Source: CAYSRC01 sp964433495 (GTDB taxonomy: Bacteria > Bacillota > Clostridia > Oscillospirales > Ruminococcaceae). Taken from it: a stretch of DNA of 53,624 nt. Below, piece by piece: positions 18,501 through 26,342 of the stretch (position 1 is its first letter; the number at the start of each line of letters is the position of its first letter). A model generated the notes under the pieces. It did not search any database and had not been told where the DNA came from. It was given only the letters and a program-made list of their open reading frames with translations. The position numbers and the translations under genes are program-made. The stretch spans positions 1-53,624 of the forward strand of contig CAYSRC010000011.1 of the NCBI GenBank assembly GCA_964433495.1, given 5' to 3'.

Positions 18501-19162
18501 TGCTCGGACAGCTCCAAAAACCGCTTTGCCCTGTCGCTCTGCTCGGTGAGCGGGCCTATGCGCGCCTCTAACTCGTCGAGTATGTCGTGCAGGCGCGAGA
18601 GGTTGTCCTCGGCCGCCGCGAGCCTGCTTGCGGCCTCGTTTTTTCTAAAGCGGTATTTGGCGATGCCCGACGCCTCCTCAAAGATCTCGCGCCGGTCGCG
18701 CGGCTTTGAAGAGACGATCTCGGTTATCCTGTTCTGCCCGATGATGGAATAGCCGTCCCTGCCGAGGCCGGTGTCCAAAAACATCTCGCGCACGTCCCGC
18801 AGGCGAACCGAGCTGCCGTTTATGAGATAGTCGCTGTCGCCGCTGCGGTAGTATCGGCGGCTGACGACCAGCTCGTCGCCCACGTCCTCAATTCTGCCGT
18901 CCGAGTTGTCAAGGCAAAGCGAGACCTGCGCAAAGCCCATCGGCTTGCGCAGCTCGGCCCCCGCGAAGATGACGTCCTCCATCTTGTCGCCGCGAAGGGA
19001 CTTGGACGACTGCTCGCCCAGCACCCAGCGCACCGCGTCGCTTATGTTGCTCTTGCCGCTCCCGTTGGGGCCGACGATGCCGGTGTACCCCTTTTGAAAG
19101 GATATCCTCGTCTTGTCGGGGAACGATTTGAACCCGTGTATCTCGATGTACTTTAACTGCAA
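15596..19162 (-). CDS. smc: Chromosome partition protein SMC
   Basis: An 1188-residue condensin ATPase. The N-terminal head has the Walker A motif GPNGSGKSN. Two long coiled-coil arms (about 165-500 and 680-1020) flank a hinge around 510-660. The C-terminal head has the ABC signature LSGGEQSLLA and Walker B FCILDEIDSALDD. The start is a TTG at 19162 (MQLKYIEIHGFKSF) behind AAGAGGT; this gives the usual family length, and no in-frame ATG fits. It is followed by ftsY as in most Firmicutes. Confidence 0.97.
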   Translation of the reverse strand: MQLKYIEIHGFKSFPDKTRISFQKGYTGIVGPNGSGKSNISDAVRWVLGEQSSKSLRGDKMEDVIFAGAELRKPMGFAQVSLCLDNSDGRIEDVGDELVVSRRYYRSGDSDYLINGSSVRLRDVREMFLDTGLGRDGYSIIGQNRITEIVSSKPRDRREIFEEASGIAKYRFRKNEAASRLAAAEDNLSRLHDILDELEARIGPLTEQSDRAKRFLELSEQRKSLEITLYCDTIERSRASLREQKDKIDIAANDYRAVQQLIDEAAERIESLYDDNRRRNIAIDGLNSEADELNRRAAEADGESALALNDVAHALERISALKEEAAALGGSGEERLREIERYEAELRGCRDEQARLEREVLSLEGQLDALTRGAEEYDKAHGEALERLAAVRARLTDLRVAAASAQAEISSADGRERTVREQLPELTARLEAARGEHREFSDELGRITDELGAVSNRKKGFSIKLESRRTRYDAAKQKQRALAAKVAETENRINVLKDMERTMDGYLPSVRRVSEAAEARSLRGIVGTVASVLSVENGCELAVETALGAAAQNIIVEDERAAKEAIAFLKQTRAGRATFLPLDTIKPSRFEMRERLGDAGVVGLASELVRCDDRFKNVVSSLLGRTVVVDDINSASAVAKRMGYRYRVVTQDGQVVNAGGSYTGGYSSRQAGFFSRRTEIERLEGELTSAKRSEAEAAEALDGLKRELSLLDAEIAAADGDLSNLTGDRIRVEGELGRVAAATASLEDAVSSAERELDEIAAARDARRDEIAAGKRESENLGDEERRLDDEISRGESGAKEVSRRSSELGERLADKRIELVEKRKDNENRALRLENLRAQGDDAGKRVELINETIGELQRAADEKRAQSERFKAAAEELRAGADEKRREIEQTAAQRERTERLAVEARREQDGLVEKRQQLASEQARLEERREALERDYQTAESKLWEEYELTREEAAGRCVPFSTVTELRAQVSSLRNRIRALGAVNVAAIDELREVSERCDFMRAQVGDVERSRDELLKLISGLEGEMREIFTRSFNEINTRFVDVFSELFGGGRARLYLTDEEDILESGIEIDAQPPGKVIKNLASLSGGEQSLLAIAIYFAILAVNPSPFCILDEIDSALDDNNVNRFAAYLQNVCGNTQIIAITHRRGTMEGAGVLYGVTMQEEGVSKLLKLNVEEAQLVIEK

Positions 19163-19207
19163 ATTCTCTACCTCTTTGTGTCGTACTCTTTCTATACCGC
19201 AAAGCGC

Positions 19208-19228
19208 CGTACAGCAGCGTGCTGTACG
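19208..19228 (-). promoter_or_regulatory. Perfect hairpin in the smc leader
   Basis: CGTACAGCA and TGCTGTACG form a 9-bp stem around a 3-base loop, 46 bases before the smc start. There is no T tract, so it is not a simple terminator. An AT-rich segment (19233-19253) just upstream could hold a -10 element. The rest of 19229-19513 shows nothing else I can support. Confidence 0.45.
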
Positions 19229-19513
19229 AGGCGTAGTATTATTATTAAAATATACAGATTCGGTCTGTCCGCACCGCTGTCGCGCCCGATTGCCGCGGCT
19301 TAAAGCCCCGCCCTCGTGCCGAGGGGCCGTCGCCCCCGTCGGCGGCAAGCCGCGAAGCGCCGCCCGCCGCGGCCCTTGCAGCCCTTTGGGCCGTTTTTCC
19401 TGCAAAAGCGCCCGCCGCGGGCTCCCGCGAGGCCCCGCCTGAGAGCGGCGAGGGGTTGGCCCGACACCGACACGTTAAAGCGGCAGGCTCTGCGCAGATT
19501 GCCGCGGCAACGG

Positions 19514-19675
19514 CTATTTTTTCGGCGTGCCGCCCATCAGACCGAACAAGAGCGACATCGCAAGACAGCCGATGACCATGCCCGCGCTGTTCGACTCGCC
19601 CGTGAACAGGCGCGTCCCGCCGATGAGCGTCAATATCAAAAACAGCGTTTGCAGCAGCGGATAAAACCTTTTCAT
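19514..19675 (-). CDS. 53-residue two-helix membrane protein
   Basis: A small frame read on the minus strand between the radical SAM gene and smc. It begins MKRFYPLLQTLFLILTLIGG and ends GLMGGTPKK. Two hydrophobic stretches (about 5-20 and 33-48) flank a short polar turn with TGESNS, so it would be a helical hairpin in the membrane. GAGAGGGTT lies just before the ATG. I do not recognise a family, and short size limits certainty. Confidence 0.55.
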   Translation of the reverse strand: MKRFYPLLQTLFLILTLIGGTRLFTGESNSAGMVIGCLAMSLLFGLMGGTPKK

Positions 19676-19756
19676 AACCCTCTCCCTCAAGCCGCCCGCC
19701 GCGTCGGGCAGGGGCGCCGCAGAGCAGCGCCCGTCCCGCGGGACGGGCCCGAACGC

Positions 19757-20755
19757 TCAATCTCCGTCCAGCCTGAATTCATCCCCCGCGAGATTCGGGT
19801 CCTGCCTGACGGTGAGCTCGACGCCCCTCGCCCTAAAGTACCCGATGTTCTCGCGCCCGTTTCCGATTGCGACGCTGAGCCGCGAGGGGCTTACAAAAAC
19901 CGTCGCGCTCCGCCGCCCGCCGAGCGCCCCCTCGACCCTTTTTCTCCACACCCGCGAGTAGCACTTCTCGCCGAAGGCGGGGTGGAACGGCCCCGCGGCG
20001 CAGCTCTCGGCTATCGAGCGGTCGCCGTGCAGCCCGAGGCGGATTATCCTCGCGCCGGCGGCCTCAAAAATCGGGATAATCTCGGCGCAGATGTCGGCGG
20101 CCTCGTCCGTCTCGAGCGGCCGGTACCGCCCTTCGAGCCAGAGGCTGTGCAGCTCGGTCCCAGCGACGACAAGGGTCGGATAGATCCTTATCGTGTCGGG
20201 CCGCAGCGCCGCAAGGCTGTGCGCGGTGGCAAGCGCGCCCGCCCGCGGGTCGCACTCGCCGTACATGCCGACCATCATCTGAAGCCCCAGGGAAAAGCCG
20301 CGCTCTTTGATGAGCCGCGACGCGCGCACGACGTCGCCCGCCGTGTGGCCGCGCCGGTTTTCAGAGAGCACCTCGTCCGACATGCTCTGCGCGCCGAGCT
20401 CTATCGCGGCGACGCCGAACCCCTTGAGAATGTCCAAAACCTCGGGGTCGACCGCGTCGGGCCGCGTCGACAGCCGTATCCCGGCCGCGCGGCCCTCGCG
20501 CACAAACGGGTAGGCCGCGGCGAGCAGCTCGGTCATATACCCGCGCTCTACGGCGGTGAAGCTGCCGCCGAAAAACGCGATCTCGACGTCCCGGCCCTCA
20601 CCCGCACCCGGCAAAAACTCCCGGCACAGCGCGTCGACCGACGCCCCGGTCGGCAGGCTCTGTTCGCCCGAGATCGAGCGCTGGTCGCAAAAGACACACC
20701 TGCACGGGCAGCCCACGTGCGGCACGAACACCGACAGGTTGGCGTGGTGCTTCAC
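19757..20755 (-). CDS. Elp3-like radical SAM protein
   Basis: A 332-residue protein. The radical SAM cluster motif C-x3-C-x2-C is in VGCPCRCVFCDQ near residue 15. The FFGGSFTAV, STRPDAVDP, ELGAQSMSDEVL and GLQMMVGMYGE segments that follow are the core of the Elp3/HemN-like branch. There is no acetyltransferase domain as in true Elp3. Genes of this type often sit between rnc and smc in Clostridia, but their substrate is unknown to me. It overlaps the rnc stop by four bases. Confidence 0.9.
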   Translation of the reverse strand: MKHHANLSVFVPHVGCPCRCVFCDQRSISGEQSLPTGASVDALCREFLPGAGEGRDVEIAFFGGSFTAVERGYMTELLAAAYPFVREGRAAGIRLSTRPDAVDPEVLDILKGFGVAAIELGAQSMSDEVLSENRRGHTAGDVVRASRLIKERGFSLGLQMMVGMYGECDPRAGALATAHSLAALRPDTIRIYPTLVVAGTELHSLWLEGRYRPLETDEAADICAEIIPIFEAAGARIIRLGLHGDRSIAESCAAGPFHPAFGEKCYSRVWRKRVEGALGGRRSATVFVSPSRLSVAIGNGRENIGYFRARGVELTVRQDPNLAGDEFRLDGD

Positions 20756-21417
20756 AGGCCCATGAGCTCGAGCGCTTCTCTCGAGGCGCTCTGCTCGGCC
20801 TCCTTTTTGCTGTGCCCGCTGCCCCTTCCGATTGTGTTGCTGTTGAGGCGAACCTCGACGGTAAACACCTTGTTGTGGTCGGGGCCCGTCTCGCTCACGA
20901 CGACGTACCTCACCCGCTCCTCGGGGTTTTTCTGGATGACCTCCTGAAGCTCGGTCTTGTAGTCGCGCACGCCGTCGTTGTCGTGCTCGTTGACAAAGCG
21001 CATGACAAAGCAGCGCGCGGGCTCCATGCCGCCGTCGAGATAGATCGACGCGATAAGCGCCTCAAAGCAGTCGGCAAGGGTCGAGTCCCTGTCCGCCCCG
21101 CCCGTCTTGCCCTCGCCCTTGCCGAGCTTCATCGCCCGACCGAGCTCGATCTCGCGTGCAAAGCCCGCAAGCGCCTCCTCGCACACAAGCGCCGCGCGGC
21201 GTCTTGTGAGCTCGCCCTCGGGCATCTTGGGCCGCTTCGCGAAGAGGTATTCGCTGACGATGATCGAGAGCACCGAGTCGCCCAAAAACTCGAGCCGCTC
21301 GTTGCAGGATATCCTGTTCTGCCCGTGCTCGTTCGCGTAGCTCGAGTGGGTGAGCGCCTCGTCGAGCAGCGCGGGCTGCCCGAAATAGTATCCGATTGTC
21401 TTTTCAAGCTGTGACAT
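20752..21417 (-). CDS. rnc: Ribonuclease III
   Basis: A 221-residue double-strand-specific RNase that processes rRNA precursors. The signature NERLEFLGDSVLSI is in the catalytic domain, the second acidic cluster appears in DCFEALIASIYLDGG, and a double-stranded RNA-binding domain occupies about 150-221 (RGSGHSKKEAEQSASREALE). The ATG at 21417 follows GAAGGAAG. The usual acpP between plsX and rnc is missing here. Confidence 0.97.
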   Translation of the reverse strand: MSQLEKTIGYYFGQPALLDEALTHSSYANEHGQNRISCNERLEFLGDSVLSIIVSEYLFAKRPKMPEGELTRRRAALVCEEALAGFAREIELGRAMKLGKGEGKTGGADRDSTLADCFEALIASIYLDGGMEPARCFVMRFVNEHDNDGVRDYKTELQEVIQKNPEERVRYVVVSETGPDHNKVFTVEVRLNSNTIGRGSGHSKKEAEQSASREALELMGL

Positions 21418-21473
21418 AGTATCAACTTCCTTCAATGTGCAAAAGGCCTTGTCCTTCGACGGAGCGCGGAGGT

Positions 21474-22469
21474 CTACTCCCGCTCGTCCGCAAAGGCCGC
21501 CGTTATCTCGTCGGTGACGCCCGACTCGCTCCAGCTTATTGCCTGTCGGACGGCGTTCTTGATCGCCTCGGCGTTTGAGCTCCCGTGCGCCTTGATGATC
21601 GGCTTTTTGAGCCCGATGATGGGTGCGCCGCCGGTTTTTGAATAGTCCATCATGTCCTTGAACTCGCGCAGCGACGGCTTGAGCACCGCCGCAGCGAGCT
21701 TTGTCGCGGTGCTCTTGTAAAAGACGCCCTTGAGCATCTTGAACATCGCGCCGGCAAGGCCCTCGACGGTCTTGAGGATGAGGTTGCCGGTGAAGCCGTC
21801 GGTCACGACGACGTCGCACGCGCCGTAGGGGATATCCCGCCCCTCGACGTTGCCGACAAAGTTTATCCGCTCGTTTTTCACAAGCAGCTGATATGCCTGC
21901 TGTTGCAGCTCGGTGCCCTTGGAGGGCTCGGCCCCGTTGTTCGCGAGGCCTACGCGGGGGTTGTCGATGCCCATCACCCGCTTCATATACATCGCGCCCA
22001 TCACGCCGAACTGCTCGAGCGCCTCGGGGCGGCACTCGGCGTTCGCGCCGCAGTCGACGAGCAGAAAGCTGCCGCCGACGCAGGGAATGACCGTCGCGAG
22101 CGCGGCCCGCTTGACCCCCTTTATGCGCTTGACGACAAACGTCCCGCCCATAAACAGCGCGCCCGTGGGACCCGCGCTCACAAACGCGTCCGCCCGCCCG
22201 TCGGCGAGCATCGAGAGCCCCTCGCCCATCGAGCTGTTCTTTTTGGCTTTAAAAACCGCCTTCGCCTCATCGTCGTAGGTCATGACCTCGGGCACGTCGG
22301 CGATCTCGATGCCCGAGATGTCCGCGCCGTTCTCGGCGGCACAGCGCTCGATTTCGCTCCTTCTGCCCGTCAGCACGAGGTCGTGCCCGAACTGCCGCGC
22401 GAGCGACGCGCCCTTTATCACCTCGAGCGGGGCGTTGTCGCCGCCGAAGGCGTCAATGGCTATTCTCAT
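21474..22469 (-). CDS. plsX: Phosphate acyltransferase PlsX
   Basis: A 331-residue enzyme that makes acyl-phosphate from acyl-ACP, feeding PlsY in phospholipid synthesis. It begins MRIAIDAFGGDNAP, the family hallmark, and has SAGPTGALFMGG and VVTDGFTGNLILKT further on. The start overlaps the trmFO end by 17 bases, with GGAGG just before it. It is followed by rnc after 56 bases with no acyl-carrier-protein gene in between. Confidence 0.96.
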   Translation of the reverse strand: MRIAIDAFGGDNAPLEVIKGASLARQFGHDLVLTGRRSEIERCAAENGADISGIEIADVPEVMTYDDEAKAVFKAKKNSSMGEGLSMLADGRADAFVSAGPTGALFMGGTFVVKRIKGVKRAALATVIPCVGGSFLLVDCGANAECRPEALEQFGVMGAMYMKRVMGIDNPRVGLANNGAEPSKGTELQQQAYQLLVKNERINFVGNVEGRDIPYGACDVVVTDGFTGNLILKTVEGLAGAMFKMLKGVFYKSTATKLAAAVLKPSLREFKDMMDYSKTGGAPIIGLKKPIIKAHGSSNAEAIKNAVRQAISWSESGVTDEITAAFADERE

Positions 22470-23763
22470 CAGCAAACTCCTCCATATATCCCAGCGCGCG
22501 GGCGCTCAGCGCGCCGTAGCGCTCGCGCCTGTCGCGAATGTCGGTTTCGAGCGGCGGGAGCAGCCCCATGTTCGCGCCCATCGGCTGAAAGTCCCGATTG
22601 GGCGTCGTGATGTACCGCAGCAGCGCGCCGCACATCGTCTCGCGCGCGGGCAGCGACGGGGCGAGCCCTCTCAATGCCCTGAGCGCCGAGAGGCCCGCGA
22701 GTATCCCGCACGCCGCGCTCTCCATATAGCCCTCGAACCCCGTGAGCTGGCCCGCAACATAGACGTTTTGCGCCCTCTTGAGGTTGAGCGTCGGCAGCAG
22801 CACCTCCGGCGAATTCAAAAAGGTGTTGCGGTGCATCACGCCGTAGCGCACAAACTCGGCGTCCGCAAGGCCCGGTATCATCGAAAAAACCCGCCTCTGC
22901 TCGCCGAACCTGAGGTTGGTCTGAAAGCCCACCAGGTTGTACATGGCGCCCTCGCTGTCCTCCCGCCGCAGCTGGACCGCCGCCCACGGCCTGTGCCCGG
23001 TCGCGGGGTCGCGCAGACCCACCGGCTTGAGCGGCCCGAAGCGCGGCGCGTCCGCGCCGCGCTTGGCGAGCTTTTCGATCGGCATGCAGCCCTCGTACAC
23101 CCGCTGCCGCTCTTCTTCTGTGTGCATGGGCGCGGTCTCGGCCGAGACGAGCGCCTCGATAAAGCGCTCGTAGCCCTGCCTGTCGAAATAGCAGTTGAGG
23201 TAGTCGCCGCCCCCGCGGTCGTACCGCGAGGCCGCGTGCACAAGGGTCATGTCGAGGCTCTCTGCGGTGACGATGGGCGCGGCCGCGTCAAAAAAGCTGA
23301 GCATCCCGTCGCCGCACAGCGACGCGAGCCTGTCGGCCAGCGCGCCGTCGGTCAGCGGGCCCGACGCGACCACTGTCGGGACGGCCTCGTCGATGTCGCG
23401 GCACTCCCGGCGCACCACCTCGATGAGGGGGTGCGCCTCGATCCTCTCGGTGACCGCGCGGGAAAACGCCTGCCTGTCGACGGCGAGCGCGCCCCCCGCG
23501 GGCACCGCGCAGCCGTCCGCCGCCGCAAGGCAGACCGAGCCCAAAAGCCGCATCTCGGCCTTTAACAGCCCCGCCGCGCTCTCGACCCTCGCCGCCTTGA
23601 ACGAGTTTGAGCACACAAGCTCGGCAAACAGCCCGCTTGTGTGCGCCGCCGAATGCTTAAGCGGCTTTTGCTCGTACAGCGTGACGGGCGCCCCGCGCTC
23701 GGCGAGCGCCCACGCGGCCTCGCACCCCGCGAGGCCCGCGCCTATGACTCGAACGGCGGTCAT
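22453..23763 (-). CDS. trmFO: Folate-dependent tRNA (uracil-54) methyltransferase TrmFO
   Basis: A 436-residue flavoprotein that forms m5U54 in tRNA using methylene-tetrahydrofolate and FAD. The N-terminal dinucleotide motif is VIGAGLAGCEAAWALAERG. Characteristic segments include ELVCSNSFKA, ASGPLTDGALA and CMPIEKLAKRG, and YVAGQLTGFEGYMESAACG near the C-terminus. I chose the ATG at 23763, which overlaps the topA stop as ATGA. Placement next to topA is classic for Firmicutes. Confidence 0.96.
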   Translation of the reverse strand: MTAVRVIGAGLAGCEAAWALAERGAPVTLYEQKPLKHSAAHTSGLFAELVCSNSFKAARVESAAGLLKAEMRLLGSVCLAAADGCAVPAGGALAVDRQAFSRAVTERIEAHPLIEVVRRECRDIDEAVPTVVASGPLTDGALADRLASLCGDGMLSFFDAAAPIVTAESLDMTLVHAASRYDRGGGDYLNCYFDRQGYERFIEALVSAETAPMHTEEERQRVYEGCMPIEKLAKRGADAPRFGPLKPVGLRDPATGHRPWAAVQLRREDSEGAMYNLVGFQTNLRFGEQRRVFSMIPGLADAEFVRYGVMHRNTFLNSPEVLLPTLNLKRAQNVYVAGQLTGFEGYMESAACGILAGLSALRALRGLAPSLPARETMCGALLRYITTPNRDFQPMGANMGLLPPLETDIRDRRERYGALSARALGYMEEFADENSH

Positions 23764-25856
23764 TTGTCCTCGTCCCTTCGGTAGCCGCACCCCTCTTTTT
23801 GACAGTAGAGATAGGGCGCTTTGCCCTTCTTTTTAAAGAGCGACGAGCCGCACTCGGGGCATTTTTCGGCCGTGGGCTCGTCCCAGCTCATAAACCCGCA
23901 CGCAGCGCCCTTCTCGCACGCGTAGAAGATGCGCCCCTTCTGCGAGCGGCGCTGCACCACCTTTGCGCCGCACTTGGGGCAAAAGCCCTTCGTCTCGACC
24001 ACGATGCGCTTGGTGTTGCGGCACTCGGGGAAGCCGGGACAGGCGAGAAACTTGCCGTACCGCCCCGTTTTTATGACCATCTTTCTGCCGCACAGCTCGC
24101 AGACGACGTCGGTCTCCTCCTCGGGCACCTTCACCTTCTGCCCGTCCATCTCGGCCTCGGCCTTTTTGAGGCTCTTGCTGAAGTCCTTATAGAACCTGTC
24201 GAGCGTCTTGACCCTGTCGGCCTTGCCCTCCTCGATCTTGTCGAGGCTCTTTTCCATCCCCGCCGAGAACTTCTCGTCGACGATGTTGGGGAACCGCTCG
24301 ATCATCAGGTCGGTGACCACCGCGCCGAGCGCCGTCGGCTTTATCGAGCGTCCCTCCCGCTCGACATACCCCCGGTCGAGGATCGTCGAGATGGTCGGCG
24401 CGTAGGTCGACGGCCTGCCGATGCCGTTCTCCTCAAGCGTCTTGATGAGCGACGCCTCGGAGTACCGCTGCGGCGGCTGGGTGAACTTCTGCGCCGTCTT
24501 GATCTCCTTTTTCTTGAGCTTTGTCGTCTCGTCCATCAGGGGCAGGGCGGCGTCCTTCTCCTGCTTTTCGTCGCTCGACGCCTCGTACAGCCGCGTGAAG
24601 CCGTCGAACAGCACGGTGTGCCCGGTCGCCCGCAGCTGCCACTCCCCCGCCGCGATGTCGGCGGTGACCGTCTCGAGCTGCTGGTCGGCCATGCGGGAGG
24701 CGACAAACCTGTCCCAGATGAGCTTGTAGATCTTGAGCTGGTCCGCCGTCAGCGAGCCCTTGACCCGCTCGGGCGTGAGCTCGAGCGACGTCGGCCTTAT
24801 CGCCTCGTGCGCGTCCTGCACGTTGCTCTGCCCCTTGCGCTTGTAGGTGCGCTTGCCCGAAAAGACATAGCTCTTACCGTAGTTTTCGCCGATAAACCGC
24901 TCGGCCTCGGCGACCGCCTCGTCGGACACGCGAAGCGAATCGGTTCGCATATAGGTGATAAGTCCCGTCGAGCCGAGCCCCTCGACCTCGACGCCCTCGT
25001 ACAGCTCCTGCGCCGCGCGCATCGTCCTGCGGGCGGTGAAGCCGAGCTTGCGCGAGCCCTCCTGCTGGAGGGTCGAGGTGATGAAGGGCGGCTCGGGCGA
25101 GCGCTTGCGGTTGCCCTTTTTGATCGAACTGATGGTGTACTCGCTTTGCTCGAGCTCGGCCTCAATCGCGCGGCACTGCTCCTCGTTCGATATCTTGAAC
25201 TCGTCGGCGGGGACGCCCTCTTTGGTCCGCAGGTGGGCGACAAAGGTCTTTTGCGACCCGCCCGCCCGCAGCACGGCGTCGACCGTCCAATACTCCTCGG
25301 GCACAAACGCCTCGATCTCGCGCTCGCGGTCGACGATCAGCCGCACGACGACCGACTGGACGCGCCCCGCCGAAAGGCCCCTGCGCACCTTTTTCCACAG
25401 AAAGGGGGACAGCTTGTAGCCCACGATGCGGTCTAATATCCGCCGTGTCTGCTGGCTGTCCACAAGGTCCTCGTCGATGACACGCGGGTTTTTCATGCCC
25501 GTCTCGACGCCCTTTTTGGTTATCTCGCCGAAGGTGACCCGGTTGGGCTCGTCGGTCGGCAGCCCGAACAGGTGGGCGAGGTGCCACGAGATGGCCTCGC
25601 CCTCGCGGTCGGGGTCGGTCGCAAGGTACACGCACTCGCTCGACGCCGCGGCCGCCTTGAGCTCCTTTATCAGCTTTTCCTTGCCGCTGATGTTGAGATA
25701 CTGCGGCTTAAAATCCTTCTCGATATTGACCCCGAGCGAGCTCCGCGGCAGATCCCTGACGTGACCCATCGACGCCATGACCTCGTACCCCGGGCCGAGA
25801 TATTTTTTTATCGTCTTCGCCTTTGCGGGCGACTCGACAATCACAAGCTTTGACAT
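23760..25856 (-). CDS. topA: DNA topoisomerase I
   Basis: A 698-residue type IA topoisomerase that relaxes negative supercoils. The TOPRIM domain begins MSKLVIVESPAKAKTIKKYL, and the active-site Tyr lies in GLITYMRTDSLRVS. Zinc-finger modules of the C-terminal region follow from about 580: CELCGRKMV, CPGFPEC, CPKCGAKVV and CPECGSSLF. I chose the ATG at 25856 with GAGGTGTCC before it, giving the standard N-terminus. It leads a topA-trmFO-plsX-rnc run. Confidence 0.97.
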   Translation of the reverse strand: MSKLVIVESPAKAKTIKKYLGPGYEVMASMGHVRDLPRSSLGVNIEKDFKPQYLNISGKEKLIKELKAAAASSECVYLATDPDREGEAISWHLAHLFGLPTDEPNRVTFGEITKKGVETGMKNPRVIDEDLVDSQQTRRILDRIVGYKLSPFLWKKVRRGLSAGRVQSVVVRLIVDREREIEAFVPEEYWTVDAVLRAGGSQKTFVAHLRTKEGVPADEFKISNEEQCRAIEAELEQSEYTISSIKKGNRKRSPEPPFITSTLQQEGSRKLGFTARRTMRAAQELYEGVEVEGLGSTGLITYMRTDSLRVSDEAVAEAERFIGENYGKSYVFSGKRTYKRKGQSNVQDAHEAIRPTSLELTPERVKGSLTADQLKIYKLIWDRFVASRMADQQLETVTADIAAGEWQLRATGHTVLFDGFTRLYEASSDEKQEKDAALPLMDETTKLKKKEIKTAQKFTQPPQRYSEASLIKTLEENGIGRPSTYAPTISTILDRGYVEREGRSIKPTALGAVVTDLMIERFPNIVDEKFSAGMEKSLDKIEEGKADRVKTLDRFYKDFSKSLKKAEAEMDGQKVKVPEEETDVVCELCGRKMVIKTGRYGKFLACPGFPECRNTKRIVVETKGFCPKCGAKVVQRRSQKGRIFYACEKGAACGFMSWDEPTAEKCPECGSSLFKKKGKAPYLYCQKEGCGYRRDEDK

Positions 25857-25919
25857 GCAGGACACCTCGTGTCGTATTTTGCTCTGCCGGCAGCGGGACT
25901 GCTGCGAAAACGCGGCAGG

Positions 25920-26305
25920 CTTTCCTGCGGGCGCGGCCGCGTTTTGCGGCGTGCCCAAACGTCGCACTTGCCCTCCGCAAGGCCCCGTCTGCCGGCAGTT
26001 CGGTATTCTTTAACCCCGGCCCGCCGTGCGGCGGGCTCCCGGGTCGTCTTTGTTCATTTGCACGGCCGCGGGACGTGCTCACGCGGCTTCCGATTCTCCC
26101 CCCGGACACCGCGGCGGCAGTCGCAAAACGCAGCCGCCAGCGGGCGCATCTCCGCAACTCCCAATCGCCGCGGTCTTGCAGGCACAGGGGCGGTTTTGTC
26201 CGTCCCCGCGGGGGACGCCGCGGCGGCCGGCGCAAAGCGCGGCCGGTCGCGGGACACAGTTCCTCGGCCCGCCGTTCCCACGTGAGCGCCGCGGCGGCAG
26301 ACGCA
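25920..26305. repeat. GC-rich repeats between topA and dprA
   Basis: This 486-base gap (25857-26342) holds no supported gene. The module CCGCGGCGGC followed by CGCAAA and a CGC/GCC-rich tail appears near 26108, 26217 and 26288. A related version with GCGGCCGCGTTTTGCGG lies near 25932. The copies form overlapping inverted repeats. Confidence 0.5.
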
Positions 26306-26307
26306 AA

Positions 26308-26338
26308 GCGCGGCCCGCGGTCCTCCCGCGGGCCGCGC
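26308..26338 (-). terminator. Strong hairpin directly after dprA
   Basis: A perfect 13-bp GC stem (26308-26320 with 26326-26338) with a 5-base loop starts four bases beyond the dprA stop. Only a short T run follows on the minus strand, but the stem is very stable. Confidence 0.65.
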
Positions 26339-26342
26339 AGCT

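Noticed and set aside
15596..19162. Long open frames on the opposite strand of smc, topA, leuS and pel genes
   Set aside because: They are mirror frames of high-GC genes; they lack ribosome sites and known motifs, while the minus-strand genes are clear.
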